The notes below the pieces were generated by a model, which saw nothing but the letters and a program-made list of their open reading frames with translations, did no database searches and was not told the DNA's origin. A program made the translations under genes and the position numbers. A stretch of 64,000 bases of DNA. Source: Ephydatia muelleri (taxonomy: Eukaryota > Porifera > Demospongiae > Spongillida > Spongillidae). Below are positions 1-12,269 of this stretch, in pieces. The DNA lies in contig JABACO010000019.1 of the NCBI GenBank assembly GCA_013339895.1, positions 1,532,703-1,596,702 on the forward strand. Direction: 5' to 3'. The first letter of the stretch is position 1. Each line of letters begins with the position of its first letter.

Positions 1-1872
1 ACCTTCTTGGTTACCATTCCCATGAGGCTTCAGAGGCCCCTGCCTCATTTGTGGTCAACTACCCATGCATAGCTAATTTTGTTATCTCAATCAAGTCAAC
101 ACTCAGCTTGAACAGCAGCCAGTGAGTGGTATTTTGTAACTCACTCACTGAACAGTGAGTGCGCTCTTGATGTGGCCACATAGAGCTGGTACTCCCAGCC
201 TCCCCTCCTCTTCCCCAGCCTCCTCTCCTCTTCCCCAGCCTCCTCTCCTCTACCCCAGCCTCACACACACCTGACAGGAGGCATAGGTGATCTCGATGTG
301 GTCACGTAATGCTGGCATCAGTTCAACCACTTTCTCTGCAAGCTGCATAGCCGTGTTATCAAAGCTTGTATTCTGCTGCATGTGGCAACATAATTACATC
401 ATCATCATCTGCGCATCACATGACATCGTCAATGCATCACATGACCACACATTGTTAATACCTTAGCGCTGGTGGTGGCAGGTTTCCTCCATCTTGCCCC
501 GAATCCAGCTACAGAGAGAGAGGAGGATACCTTGCTGTGAAGATCTTGCAGGAGGAACAGCAGCTGTGCAGGTTGGATCACCAGCTCCTCTCGCTCCGCT
601 GTGTGCATCTCAGAGTCCATGATGGTCTTTGAAAGTGGCGCATAGTGGAGGACTGCAAACACATCCATGTCCAATTTTCTACACGAAAGAAACTCAATTC
701 ACAGCATTCACAACAGTCCTTTTATGTCTAAAAATACCTAAAAAACAGCTGCACTTTGTCGATGTTATTGCCTGGGGGGTGTAGTTGCAGTAGTGGGTGC
801 GGTTATGGGGGTAGATCCCTTTTCCTGAGAAACAGACGGAAGACTCTGAAATGGAGAAAATGTGAAATGAGTTGGCAACAATATTGGCAATAGATTTACT
901 TTGTCTGATACAGAAGTCTCCTTGCTACGGAGGAGAGTGAGGGAGGAAGAAGGAAGTAGGAGTGGCAAAAGGAAGTAGAAGTGGCAAAAGGAAGTAGAAG
1001 TGGCAAGAGAGAGAGAGAGGAGGAAGTAGAGGAAGAGAGGAGAGGAGAGGTGGAGAGAGGGAGGGGAGAGAAGGGAGAAGAGGGGGAGGACAGAGGGAGG
1101 ATGAGAGAGAAGGGAGAAGAGGGGGGGAGGGAGAGAGGTAGGAGAGAGAAGGGAAAAGAGAGAGAGAAGGGGAGGGAGGGAAAAGAGAGAGAGAAGGGAA
1201 GGAGAGAGGAGAGCATCAGAGCGCCGATCCGGAGAACCAGCTCTCTTTATCTCTAGCTAGCTTTACGCTCCTAGAAGCTCGTGGTCTTGTTTGGAAGATC
1301 AACTTGCGTAGAAAATAATGGGGAGAGAAAAAGAGGAGGAAATGGAGTGAAGGAGCTAGTTCTCATTCCGAAAACACAAAAGCAGTGCCTCACGATTTGG
1401 TCTTGCTTGGTTTTGATGGAACAGAATCTGTCAGCTATCCACCGGAGACGAACAAAAAAGCTGGTGTGGACTAGCATTGGAAAGTTAGTAGGTCAAAGGT
1501 CACATGTGAAGGGGAGGGTCAAGGTGGGAAGGGAGAAGCAGTGAAGTCATGAAGGTTGTATGAAAATGTAAAATGGTATGTGGTTGGTAGGGGTCAAGGT
1601 CACTACTTCCACACTGCATCCATAGAAACATTCACTCTCAAACAAATGCCTTACAGAAATTCCAAGTGTGTGCCAAATGTACCCCTTCCATTGACGAAGG
1701 AGGTAGGAGTATGGGTGCACACTAACCAGACATACAAGTATCCAATTGGCTCTGCAGTTTTGTAATGGTCGCAAGCCTGCTGATAACTTTGGCCCTCATC
1801 TCTGGCTCCTTGTCCCCAGCAAACGCACATACCTGCAAGTGTACATATAACACACAGGCCCATTACAAGCAT

Positions 1873-1935
<63 letters not shown>

Positions 1936-2125
1936 AGCTATCACACATTCATACTCAAATATGCACTCATACCACAACATGCACAGATTGATACACACAC
2001 ACACACATGCTATCACACATTCAAAATATGCACTCATACCACAACATGCACAGATTGATACACACACACATGCTATCACACATTCATACTCAAATATGCA
2101 CTCATACCACAACATGCACAGATTG

Positions 2126-2210
<85 letters not shown>

Positions 2211-3258
2211 TCATACCAGTTCTCTCATCCAGTTGATACAATGGAACAAGACGAGGCACAAGTCTTGCTTAGTGGAAGTGGGAAGACCTTCAAATGCACT
2301 GAGCCTCAGTATCTCCTCAGGACACATGACAATAGGACATCCTTAGCAACAGATCACATGATAGACACATGACAATGGACATCCTTAACAATAGACCACG
2401 CTATGCACATGCCAATGGGACATCCTTAACAACAGATCACATGAACAATGGACATTCTTAACAACAGATCACATGATATCTGCACAACCCACACACAACA
2501 GCTCTCACATACCAAGAAGTGCATCCACTGCCTCCAAGCTTCCTGAGTTCAACAGTTGTTCACAGACACGTAGCAGCTTAAACTGGCTTGACACACGCTG
2601 CAACAGAAAGTTCCTCTCCAGGCCATGTGCCGCCATGGCAACAGGCAGGAGGTTAAGGCCTATGTTGTCATTGTCCAATGTATCCAGCCCATGACACAGC
2701 TGCAAGGGAACACCTAGGTTGGTCGGTAGGTCATCTTTACAGTCTACAAGGAAGGTTTCCTGAAACTGAGTAACAACCGTGTCACACAGAGAGCGTAGGA
2801 CAGAGGGATTCATGGCGGTGTGTCTTATGGCCACACACATCTCGTCACAGAAGAGGGTGGCGGTTTCCTGGCTCTGAGAGCAGCTCTGGATGGTGTCTGT
2901 TATCAGTGTCTGGGCCTGCTTCAACCGGGATGCTGAGAGGTGAGGTGGCTCCTCCTTTTCCTCCGATAGGCTTGGACACATTGTTTGGTCGGCACGAGGA
3001 GAACCTCCGTAGCTCAGTTGTTGGATCATCATGGCTGCACCAATCACACCCATTCTCCGGTACCTGTGGAGGAGGGAATTCAAACAGAGAATTGAGCAGA
3101 GTATGGGATGCATGCGTGTGTATGTCATTGTGTTTATATATGTGTGTGTGTGTGTGTGTGTGCATGTGTGTTTATGTGTGTATGTGTATGTGTGTATGAG
3201 TGTATGTGTGTATGAGTGCATGTGTGTATGAGTGTATGTGTGTGCATGTCATTGTGTT

Positions 3259-3296
<38 letters not shown>

Positions 3297-5346
3297 GTGT
3301 ATAAGGTACATGTAACAGGGTGTAGGTGTGTGTGTGTAGAAGAATGATTAGGTAACAAGGGAGGGAAGGGAAACCAACAGGAACCAATGGAAGTGGGAGG
3401 AGCTATGCAAGAGGAGTGACCCACCTTGATTCTACATGGGACAGCTGCTTGCGCACCACTGTATGTAGCTCATCTTGAATGCTGGACTCTTCGCTCCTGA
3501 AGGCCAACACACTCAGGACGTAGTACAGTTTCCTAACTTGATGTATGTATAGGTGTTCCAGATAGTCCAGGATGTTCTAATAGTGGGTTTGGGCTCTATT
3601 TAGAACACCACAGCGGCCAAAATAGAACCAACCTTGACTAGAACAGCAAATCTGTTCATGGCAGAGGGATGGGTCTCTACCAGTGATCCTAGCACATCCA
3701 AGGCATGGTCAATCTCGGCTGCCATACCACTTCCTACGTGCGTCATGAGTGCAGCTATGACCTCCTGTGTGGTCCAGAAGGGAGGGGAGTGGATGGGCCA
3801 GAAAGTAAGTGGAGAGGACATCCTGTGCAGACCTTACAGTGCACAGTGGATAAATAGTCTATGGGTTAAAGGGTCAAAATATGCTTGAATAGTCCTATTC
3901 TCAAGGGCAATCCATATAACATTCTATTATCTAGTAATAGATGCATTTCAGTAATCCCTAGAGGGGACTAATTATCAAGTGCACTGTGGGTAAACAGACA
4001 CATTCCTTACATCTATCCCTCATTAATGCATCAATTGGTTCAGAGGATACTGCAACTTATGTGTGTGTGGGATGTGTGCAAATGTGCATGTGAGAATGTG
4101 CATGTGTGTGTGCATGTGTATGTGTGCATGTGTGCATATGTGTATGTGTGCATATGTGTATGTATGCATGTGTGCATATGTGTATGTGTGCATGTGTGTA
4201 TGTGTGCATATGTGTATGTGTGTATGTGTGCATATGTGTATGTGCATGTGTGCATATGTGTATGTGTGCATATGATGTGTGCATATGTGTATGTGCATAT
4301 GTGTATGTATGCATGTGTGCATATGTGTATGTGTGCATGTGTGTATGTGTGCATATGTGTATGTGTGTATGTGTGCATATGTGTATGTGCATGTGTGCAT
4401 GTGTGCATATGTGTATGTGTGCATATGATGTGTGCATATGTGTATGTGCATATGTGTATGTGTGCATGTGTGCATATGTGTATGTGTGCATGTGTGTATG
4501 TGTGCATATGTGTATGTGTGTATGTGTGCATATGTGTATGTGCATGTGTGCATGTGTGCATATGTGTATGTGTGCATATGATGTGTGCATATGTGTATGT
4601 GTATGTGTGTATGTGTGCATATGTGCATGTGTGTATGTGTGCATATGTGTATGTGTGCATGTGTGCATATGTGTATGTATGGTGCGTAATGTGCAGTGTC
4701 TCACCTGTTGGCAGTACACATCAAAGCTGATGAAGGCGTGCTGATAGAGACACATAGCAAACTGCACAACGGATGGCATGCCGGAACACAGGAGCTTCTC
4801 ACTCAGGGTCAGCACACTTGGAAAGAACTTTAGGAGGGCCTGCGGTGGATGGGTGTGGTCATGTGACATCATTACAAAGACATAACTATGCAATTATAAA
4901 AGGTTGTCAACAAGAGGAGCAGAAGATCCAACACTTCTATGGGACAACATTTACCCTCCCCTCCCCTCCCCTCCCCTTCCCTCCCCTCTCCCCTATGCAT
5001 GGCTCACCCCAGAGCTAAGCTTGAAGACACTTGAGAGCAGGTCTTCTGTGAACTGTCCTCCTCGCACCTTGCTGGTGAAGAGGGTTTCCACTGCCTTCCT
5101 CCTGGAGCTGACGGTGTGCAGAATGAGGAGTACAACAATGTCCACAGCTTTGTGCCCTCCTGCATCTGTGACACTCTCAATAGTCTGTGAGGCAAGTGGA
5201 GTGTAAATGGAGAATGCACACACATGTTTATAACACACACATACACACACAGACACACACAAAACACACACACACACAGACACACATAAAACACACACAC
5301 AGACAGACACACCACACGCACGCACGCACACGCACATGCACACACA

Positions 5347-5421
<75 letters not shown>

Positions 5422-7002
5422 ACACCTTCATCCAGCCATCTGCAACTGACTTTTGATACGAGATAGAGCAGTTTATAGTATCAAAGATGACATATTCGCT
5501 AGTAGCCTCCACAGACACTCTGCAGGTGCACACTGTGACACACAAGCTGCGGAAATATTTCAACTCACTTGTTCACAACCCTTTGGGTACCCCGTGGAGT
5601 GGAACATGCCGCAGGTGGAGGAACAAACAAAGTGTCCAGGTCAAGTTTATCTCTGAGCTCTGATATCAACTGATGATAGGAGACAGAAAGACTTCTGACC
5701 ACACCCCTCCTCCCACCTCTTAGTCCTCCTCCCTCTTCTTACCCCTCCTCCCACCTCTTAGTCCTCCTCCCTCTTCTTACCCTCCTCCCATCTCTTAGTC
5801 CTCCTCCCTCTTCTTACCCCTCCTCCCATCTCTTAGTCCTCCTCCCTCTTCTTACCCCTCTTCCCATCTCTTAGTCCTCCTCCCTCTTCTTACCCCTCCT
5901 CCCATCTCTTAGTCCTCCTCCCTCTTCTTACCCTCCTCCCATCTCTTAGTCCTCCTCCCTCTTCTTATCCCTCTTCCCATCTCTTAGTCCTCCTCCCTCT
6001 TCTTACCCCTCCTCCCATCTCTTAGTCCTCCTCCCTCTTCTTACCCCTCCTCCCATCTTAGTCCTCCTCCCTCTTCTTACCCCTCTTCCCATCTCTTAGT
6101 CCTCCTCCCTCTTCTTACCCCTCCTCCCATCTCTTAGTCCTCCTCCCTCTTCTTACCCCTCCTCCCATCTCTTAGTCCTCCTCCCTCTTCTTACCCCTCT
6201 TCCCATCTCTTAGTCCTCCTCCTCTTCTTACCCCTCTTCCTATCTCTTAGTCCTCCTCTCCTTACCACTCCTCCCTCATTACCCCTACTCCCTATCCTTA
6301 GTCCTCTCCTTACCACTTCTCCCTCCCCTCCTCCCTCTTCTTATCCCTCCCTCTCACCTTATCCTCCTCCCTCATTACCCCGACTCTCCTATCCTTAGTC
6401 CTAGTCCCCTCTCCTTACCACTCCTCCCCTCTCCTTAGCCCTCCCCTCTCACCGCACCCTCCCCCTTCACCTTACCCTCCTCTCACCTCCTGGGCATTAC
6501 TTGGGGTCACCTGTTGCATGATGTATTTGATGACAGTAGGAAGATCAACAAGGGCAGCTGACGACACTCGTGCCATGGCCACCTCCAGTATCTATGACAG
6601 CAGCCACCACCAACAGAGCATGCAACATAATACACAGCGCCCACACTTACACTTCAATGCTCTTTAACCCCTTGGTCTTCTAATGACATACCTGTGCTCT
6701 TTAACCCCTTGGTCTTCTAATGACATACCTGTGCTCTTTAACCCCTTGGTCTTCTAATGACATACCTGTGCTCCCAGCTCTGCACTGACAGTGAGGTTAG
6801 TCAGGGAATCTATAATGGCCGAGGTGTAATCTGATGTTGTCTGAAGGAGAGTTCTAAATCAAAGGAAGGAGATGGTAAGTGGCACATCCACCACCATGCT
6901 AGCTATGCACAAAACAGACATCACACGTGCACACATCACACATGCACACACCACACACATGCACACACCACACATGCACACAACCACACACACTCACACA
7001 CA

Positions 7003-7061
<59 letters not shown>

Positions 7062-7064
7062 ACA

Positions 7065-7122
<58 letters not shown>

Positions 7123-10100
7123 GCATAAGGTCACTCACTTCAGGTGGGTTGCCGCCATACTGTGCTGGCTGTCATCAAGAATCTCAGGAAGAGAAGCAAT
7201 GACCTCATGCTTCAAGTCATATGAAGCTACATCGATCAGCTCTAGCAGCTTGGTGCAGAGTTCCTAAACCAAGATCAGGCCAAGGCATCCTGCAGCATCA
7301 TACCCCCATATGCAGTGACCAAGAGGCATCCTGCAGCATCCATACCACCCCATGATCATGCAGTGACCAAGAGGCATCCTGCAGCATCCATACCACCCCA
7401 TGATCATGCAGTGACCAAGAGGCATCCTGCAGCAGGGTACAATCACATCAGATCACTCAAAATTATGCAAGACCCTCTCAAATTTAGTTTCTTTTTCCAC
7501 CAGTTATTAACCTACTATATACCGGGTGTCCACGAAAGATATCAAATGTTATTCCCGTTCAAAAGCATTGCGTTCTTTCGTGGACACCCGGTATATGTTT
7601 ATATGCAAATATCGAGTCCCCAGGTCAATATACTTTTGAACTGCATTCGTTTGAAACGTTGACCTTTTGTAACAACAATGCGTAAAGCGGGGGGCGTTCC
7701 TGCCAATAACTACCGTAAAATTGTAACAAATGGTAATAATTGAAGTTCCATGGATAGAGCTCCGTTTGCTGTTCACGTATATATCTGAAACTTGAGCGCT
7801 TGTTCCTTAACAACAAAGTTATGGTGGAAATAAGTTCCGTAACTTTGACCTAAATTTACAAAAAAGTATATTTATCATTTTTTCCCCAAAGCGCACGAAA
7901 TGTAGCGTCGGTCCTTATTCAACGTGATTGGAAGTAATCGAGTCTGGATCTCTCGTACTTCCATAGATATTAACTGGAATAGAGAGTAAACACGGATTGT
8001 TTAGTTTCTATTTGTTAAGGGCACGCCACCTTCTACCGCAATAATATTTCAATATGCTTGGTTTACACAGCTATACTTGGGTATGATAACACGCATAAAC
8101 GTTTAATTGTTCTGTTATCATACCCAAGTATAGCTGTGTAAACCAAGCATATTGAAATATTATTGCGGTAGAAGGTGGCGTGCCCTTAACAAATAGAAAC
8201 TAAACAATCCGTGTTTACTCTCTATTCCAGTTAATATCTATGGAAGTACGAGAGATCCAGACTCGATTACTTCCAATCACGTTGAATAAGGACCGACGCT
8301 ACATTTCGTGCGCTTTGGGGAAAAAATGATAAATATACTTTTTTGTAAATTTAGGTCAAAGTTACGGAACTTATTTCCACCATAACTTTGTTGTTAAGGA
8401 ACAAGCGCTCAAGTTTCAGATATATACGTGAACAGCAAACGGAGCTCTATCCATGGAACTTCAATTATTACCATTTGTTACAATTTTACGGTAGTTATTG
8501 GCAGGAACGCCCCCCGCTTTACGCATTGTTGTTACAAAAGGTCAACGTTTCAAACGAATGCAGTTCAAAAGTATATTGACCTGGGGACTCGATAATTTGC
8601 ATATAAACATATATAGTAGGTTAATAACTGGTGGAAAAAGAAACTAAATTTGAGAGGGTCTTGCATAATTTTGAGTGACCTGATGTGATTGTACCCAGCA
8701 TCCATACCACCCCACGATCATGCAGTGACCAAGAACCAAGCTACAGCATCCATACCGTTCCATTCACAATGTGGTCCAGCCATCGAAGTTGGTTCAGAAT
8801 GAGTTTAGGTACCTGGCAATAGTCTCTTAACTGTAATGAACTGAAAGAATGTAAGACTCTCAATACATGCCCAATGGTTTGGAGACCCCCCCCCCCCTCC
8901 CTTTCCCCACAGACACTGGTTTCGGACCCCTCCCTCATGCATATGCCTGGCCTTCCCCTCCCCCTTCATCCAGCCCCTCCCCTTTGTCCAGCCTCTCCCC
9001 TTTGTCCAGCCCCTCCCCTTCATCCAGCCCCTCCCCTTACCTCTGGCAGGAACGCACAAATTGAAAATCAGCCAAACACTGCCAAGACGTCAACGATATG
9101 GGGTAAGCTCACATCACAACGGGGGGTAAGCTCACATTACAACAGGGGTAAGCTCACATTACAACGGAGGTAAGCTCACATTACAACGGGGGTAAGCTCC
9201 CATTACAACGGGGGTAAGCTCACATTACAACGGGGGTAAGCTCCCATCACAACGAAGGTAAGCTCACATTACAACGGGGGTAAGCTCACATTACAACGGG
9301 GGTAAGCTCACATTACAACGGGGGTAAGCTCCCATCACAATGGGGGGTAAGCTCACATTACAACGGGGGTAAGCTCACATCACAACGGGGGTAAGCTCCC
9401 ATCACAATGGGGGGTAAGCTCACATCACAACGGGGGTAAGCTCACATCACAACGGTGGTAAGCTCCCATCACAATGGGGGGTAAGCTCACATCACAACGG
9501 GGGTAAGCTCACATATGCAGCCTCATCATACTTGCGATGGCATAATTAGTAGCAGAATATTCTTCCTTATATGGAGTCGCTGCAATTTAACTACAACACT
9601 TTTTTTGATGAAACTGAAACCTTAACCACACTGAATATGGCTCTGATGAAACTAATCACACTGAGGTGGTCCTTTTTCTCAGAGGAATGAAGAACAACAT
9701 TTTAGTTACTAATGAAGCTTCAAGAAAATAAATTAATAATTACAATGGCATTCAATAACTATAATGGCACGTTAATATTATGTTTTTGCCCATATATGGG
9801 CAATGCTGATGGTGATTATGACCCTTTCCATAGACACTGGGATGCACACACACATGCCCTCATCACATGCCCTCATCACATGCCCTCATCACATGCCCTC
9901 ATCACATGCCCTCATCACATGCCCTCATCACATGCACACATATAGCACACACACCTAGTACCACCAGTTGGGTTATCCATGAATTCCAAAAGCTTTTCAA
10001 ATAAGTGATTAATAAGAGATGGTTGGAGACAGTCCACTCCCAGCAGAAGTCGTATCAAACTGTCTAGTCCAGTGGAGCGAGTCCTGTGCAAATGATACCT

Positions 10101-11262
10101 CCCATCAGCCCCTCCTCTTCCTCCTCCCCACCCCACCTTCACTGCCCCCTCCTATTAGCCCATTGCCCCCTCCTATTAGTCCATTGCCCCCTCCTATTAG
10201 CCCATTGCCCCCTCCTATTAGCCCATTGCCCCCTCCTATTAGCCCATTGCCCCCTCCTATTAGCCCATTGCCCCCTCCTATTAGCCCATTGCCCCCTCCT
10301 ATTAGTCCATTGCCCCCTCCTATTAGCCCATTGCCCCCTCCTATTAGCCCATTGCCCCCTCCTATTAGCCCATTGCCCCCTCCTATTAGCCCATTGCCCC
10401 CCTCCTATTAGCCCATTGCCCCCTCCCATTAGCCCATTGCCCCCTCCTATTAGCCCATTGCCCCCTCCTATTAGCCCATTGCCCCCTCCTATTAGCCCAT
10501 TGCCCCCTCCTATTAGCCCATTGCCCCCTCGTATTAGTCCATTGCCCCCTCCTATTAGCCCATTGCCCCCTCCTATTAGCCCATTGCCCCCTCCATTGTG
10601 CACTCTTACATCCCCTATGCATACTCACAATACTTCACTTTGTTCAGCTGCCTTAGTGGAAAGCAAACACATTCTCAGTCTTGTCATCATAGAAATGTGT
10701 GAGGAAGGGGTTAAAAAATAGCACGCCAGTGGGGAGAAACAGAGATAAAGTAAATTGAGCATGCCATCCCCTTCTCACCCACTCCCTTAGCCCTTTCATC
10801 TCTTTTTGTCCTTACCTCCTCGCGTCTTCCATGTACTCTATCAGTGCAGAGCAGAACTTTTCCACACTCTAAACGAAGCAATGGTAAAATCCACTCAGCT
10901 GGCACCACCATGCAAGCTGACCTGGTCAATGCTTGCTTGCTTCTTGAAGAGCTGTGACAGCTGCTTCTGAAAGACAGCGGGTTCAACAGCTGCAGGACGA
11001 TTTCCTTGCACATAAGAACGTGCCGCTGGGACATATAGAGTGGCGTACTAATTTCGTTAGCAGTGTGGTCCCCACCGAGCACGTAGCCAGCTGATTCGAC
11101 CATCTTTCCAAACAGATTGGATGTTACCTGTGTTTTGCGCTTGGCTTGTACTATTACAATCATATTATCCTACGTATGCCATCTTGCAGTCTAATACTTA
11201 CCATTAGACGTGGAAGTATTTCCTAGGCTACTTGCAGACCTTTTTTTCCCCCTTGCGCTCAT
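1..11262 (-). CDS. FANCD2: Fanconi anaemia group D2 protein, 3' end outside window
   Basis: FANCD2 is the scaffold of the ID2 clamp that the Fanconi pathway monoubiquitinates at DNA interstrand crosslinks. About 22 exons read leftward. The start codon is at 11262-11260, exon 1 is 11202-11262, and the first intron is about 47 nt. Peptides matching vertebrate FANCD2 in order include [20 protein letters not shown] (about 10030), [15 protein letters not shown] (8760-8812), [16 protein letters not shown] (about 7200), [15 protein letters not shown] (about 5660), MGVIGAAMM (about 3050), [17 protein letters not shown] (about 2250) and FLLQDLHSK (about 540). Exon 3633-3764 ends in AVLVK and the next exon, 3425-3576, begins NILDYLE. 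The Lys at 3633-3635 therefore aligns with the human K561 ubiquitin site. The leftmost exon recognised is about 290-378; the C-terminal third is beyond the window. Small introns coexist with repeat-filled introns of 0.5-2 kb. Exon ends are inferred from GT/AG sites and homology. Confidence 0.93.
1866..2212. repeat. CA microsatellite with a duplicated 60-90-bp unit
   Basis: Three copies of a segment containing CTCATACCACAACATGCACAG are separated by CA runs, in a FANCD2 intron. Other plain CA/GT runs in this gene are at 3138-3330, 5225-5425 and 6940-7120. Confidence 0.95.
4070..4680. repeat. TGTGCATATGTGTATG higher-order microsatellite
   Basis: Alternating TGTGTATG and TGTGCATA motifs arranged in a repeated higher-order block of about 130 bp (compare 4265-4400 and 4425-4560). 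In a FANCD2 intron. Confidence 0.93.
5694..6470 (-). repeat. About 38-bp purine-rich minisatellite
   Basis: Plus strand repeats of CCTCTTAGTCCTCCTCCCTC then TTCTTACCCCTCCTCCCAT. On the gene strand each unit has GGGGTAAGAAGAGG, donor-like but not identical to the local donor (GGAG|GTGAGAGG near 6490). Confidence 0.92.
6655..6772 (-). repeat. Three 37-bp units each carrying a FANCD2 donor
   Basis: Gene-strand unit GAGCACAGGTATGTCATTAG followed by AAGACCAAGGGGTTAAA. The first copy is the real exon end (GGGAGCACAG|GTATGTC at about 6770). Confidence 0.93.
7270..7434 (-). repeat. 47-bp minisatellite with a reiterated donor
   Basis: Units contain, on the gene strand, GGGGTGGTATGGATGCTGC, and one more lies at 8697-8735 beyond the palindromic element. 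The true donor of FANCD2 exon 8757-8812 reads GAACG|GTATGGATGCTG, so the units copy it. Confidence 0.85.
7435..8696. mobile_element. 1.26-kb palindromic long-TIR element in a FANCD2 intron
   Basis: Left arm 7435-8090 and right arm 8114-8696 are inverted copies around a 23-bp spacer (8091-8113). The ends are GGGTACAATCACATCA and its complement. A 4-bp repeat AGCA flanks the element (7431-7434 and 8697-8700). The arms are almost identical apart from a 74-bp insertion in the left arm, one extra T in the right arm and a few substitutions. A mirrored 63-codon frame (7625-7816 minus and 8388-8579 plus) follows from the symmetry and resembles nothing I recognise. The element splits a 47-bp intronic tandem repeat. 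Confidence 0.9.
7522..7591. mobile_element. 70-bp MITE nested in one arm of the palindrome
   Basis: Ends CCGGGTGTCCACGAAAG and its reverse complement, flanked by TATA on both sides (or TA with TA as the first bases of the TIR). The opposite arm has the uninterrupted site ACTATATATGTTT, which gives the empty allele. Confidence 0.9.
9113..9512. repeat. 21-bp GGGGGTAAGCTCACATTACAAC array
   Basis: About 19 units in a FANCD2 intron. GGTAAGCTC is a donor-like motif only on the plus strand, opposite to the gene. Confidence 0.95.
10139..10595. repeat. 21-bp CCCCCTCCTATTAGCCCATTG array
   Basis: About 22 highly uniform units in the FANCD2 intron between the exons near 10085 and 10630. A few units carry AGTCC in place of AGCCC, and one has a single-base insertion near 10397. 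Confidence 0.95.
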
Positions 11263-11330
11263 GTTGGCATCTAGAACATTAATTTTCCCGCGTCAACGTC
11301 CTATTTAAAGCGCTCTTATGACTATGCCTG
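11263..11330. promoter_or_regulatory. Divergent promoter between FANCD2 and CDPF1
   Basis: Only 68 bp separate the start codon of FANCD2 (minus) from that of CDPF1 (plus), so both 5'UTRs and the core promoter must lie here or overlap the first exons. The segment includes the motif TTTCCCGCGTC, which resembles an E2F site. That resemblance is visual only. Confidence 0.55.
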
Positions 11331-12245
11331 ATGGCCAGTAAAAAACCACTTCTAAGCAAGAAGGGCTTATTCACATGCAACAAGTGCGGTCTTTCTACAT
11401 CATTCTACTATTTTGGACGTAACTGGCCGTTTTCTAAGTCATTAATGTAAGTTTCTATTAGTATCAACGGCCTATATACTAATATCTAGGTTATGTGTTT
11501 AAGCACATATTACTTGCTGCATGCGTAGGTGCGCAGCTTAGTAATTGGTTTTCTTTGTGTGGGTGCGTCTGACGGAAGTAGAACTACTCACTTCACACGC
11601 CCGGACATGCCTCAGAAATATAGTGTCCTGACATTCCAGCGAGAAGCTAATTGCGCCCACTTTTATGGGACAAGTTTTCAGACACTGTAATGCGTTACTC
11701 GGTCTTCGCTTCCTGAGGCGTGATCTTAAAATGAAGTAACACATTCTTAACATTGAAAACAATGATATTCCTCTTCCTCTCACCCTCCTCTCCCCTTCCA
11801 CCTCCCTTCCACCCGTGCCACCATAGTACCCTGGAGGACGCTTACATCGCGAGGGACCCATTTTCATCTGACCCCACTCCACTGATCCTAGGATCGCACT
11901 GCGTCTCCTGCAACTCTTCGGTGTGTGTCTCACCTGTAAGTGCACAGCAGACACATGATCTCTGTTGTTATATGGGGCATTTAGTCTTGCAGTGTTTTCT
12001 ACACCAAGAGATTCTGTGTGGACTGTGTGCAGGAGAATTGGGAAGAATTTCCAACTGAAATCCAGCAGGTATCCTGTTCTGCCTTGTACACATTATCGTA
12101 CATTCTATCTTCATTTTCTCTCCTCTCTTCCATCTTCTCTCCTTTATCCTCTCTTCTATGTGGCCCACCATAGGAGGTGCTTAAATTGAAAGAGAAGGAT
12201 CAGAAAGCCAGCTGCACCACCACACACGCCAAGGGAAACCATTGA
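11331..12245 (+). CDS. CDPF1: Cysteine-rich DPF motif domain-containing protein 1
   Basis: Small zinc-binding-type protein of unknown molecular function. There are four exons: 11331 to about 11448, about 11828-11936, 11985-12068 and 12174-12245. Exon 1 has the first Cys pair (FTCNKCGL) followed by YYFGR. Exon 2 has the family signature RDPF and LGSHCVSCNSSVCVSP. Exon 3 has SCSVFYTKRFCVDCVQENW, which fits the human pattern of Cys spacing closely. All three introns have GT-AG ends, and the phases join in frame (for example AT|T at the first junction). The acceptor for exon 3 must be TTTAG at 11981-11984, not the later TGCAG, to keep the SCSVF reading. The stop lies 24 bp before the start of the next plus-strand gene, so the two may be co-transcribed or have overlapping UTRs. 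Confidence 0.9.
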
Positions 12246-12269
12246 AATAGAAGCAGTGGGAGTCAGGTG

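Noticed and set aside
4023-4893. Long open frames of Cys/Val/His/Thr repeats on both strands (also at 1651-2259, 5187-5563, 6872-7267, 49864-50374)
   Set aside because: They are translations of CA/GT microsatellites inside introns; open frames arise automatically from the repeat.
7435-8696. Palindrome as a pure assembly fold-back
   Set aside because: The two arms differ by a complete MITE insertion with target duplication and by point changes, and a 4-bp duplication flanks the element; an artefact would give identical arms.
9113-9512. GGGGTAAGCTC array as another donor-derived repeat
   Set aside because: The donor-like motif is on the strand opposite to FANCD2 and matches none of its splice sites.
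10086-10721. Pro/Leu-rich 211-codon frame
   Set aside because: Translation of the 21-bp intronic repeat between two FANCD2 exons that read on the other strand.
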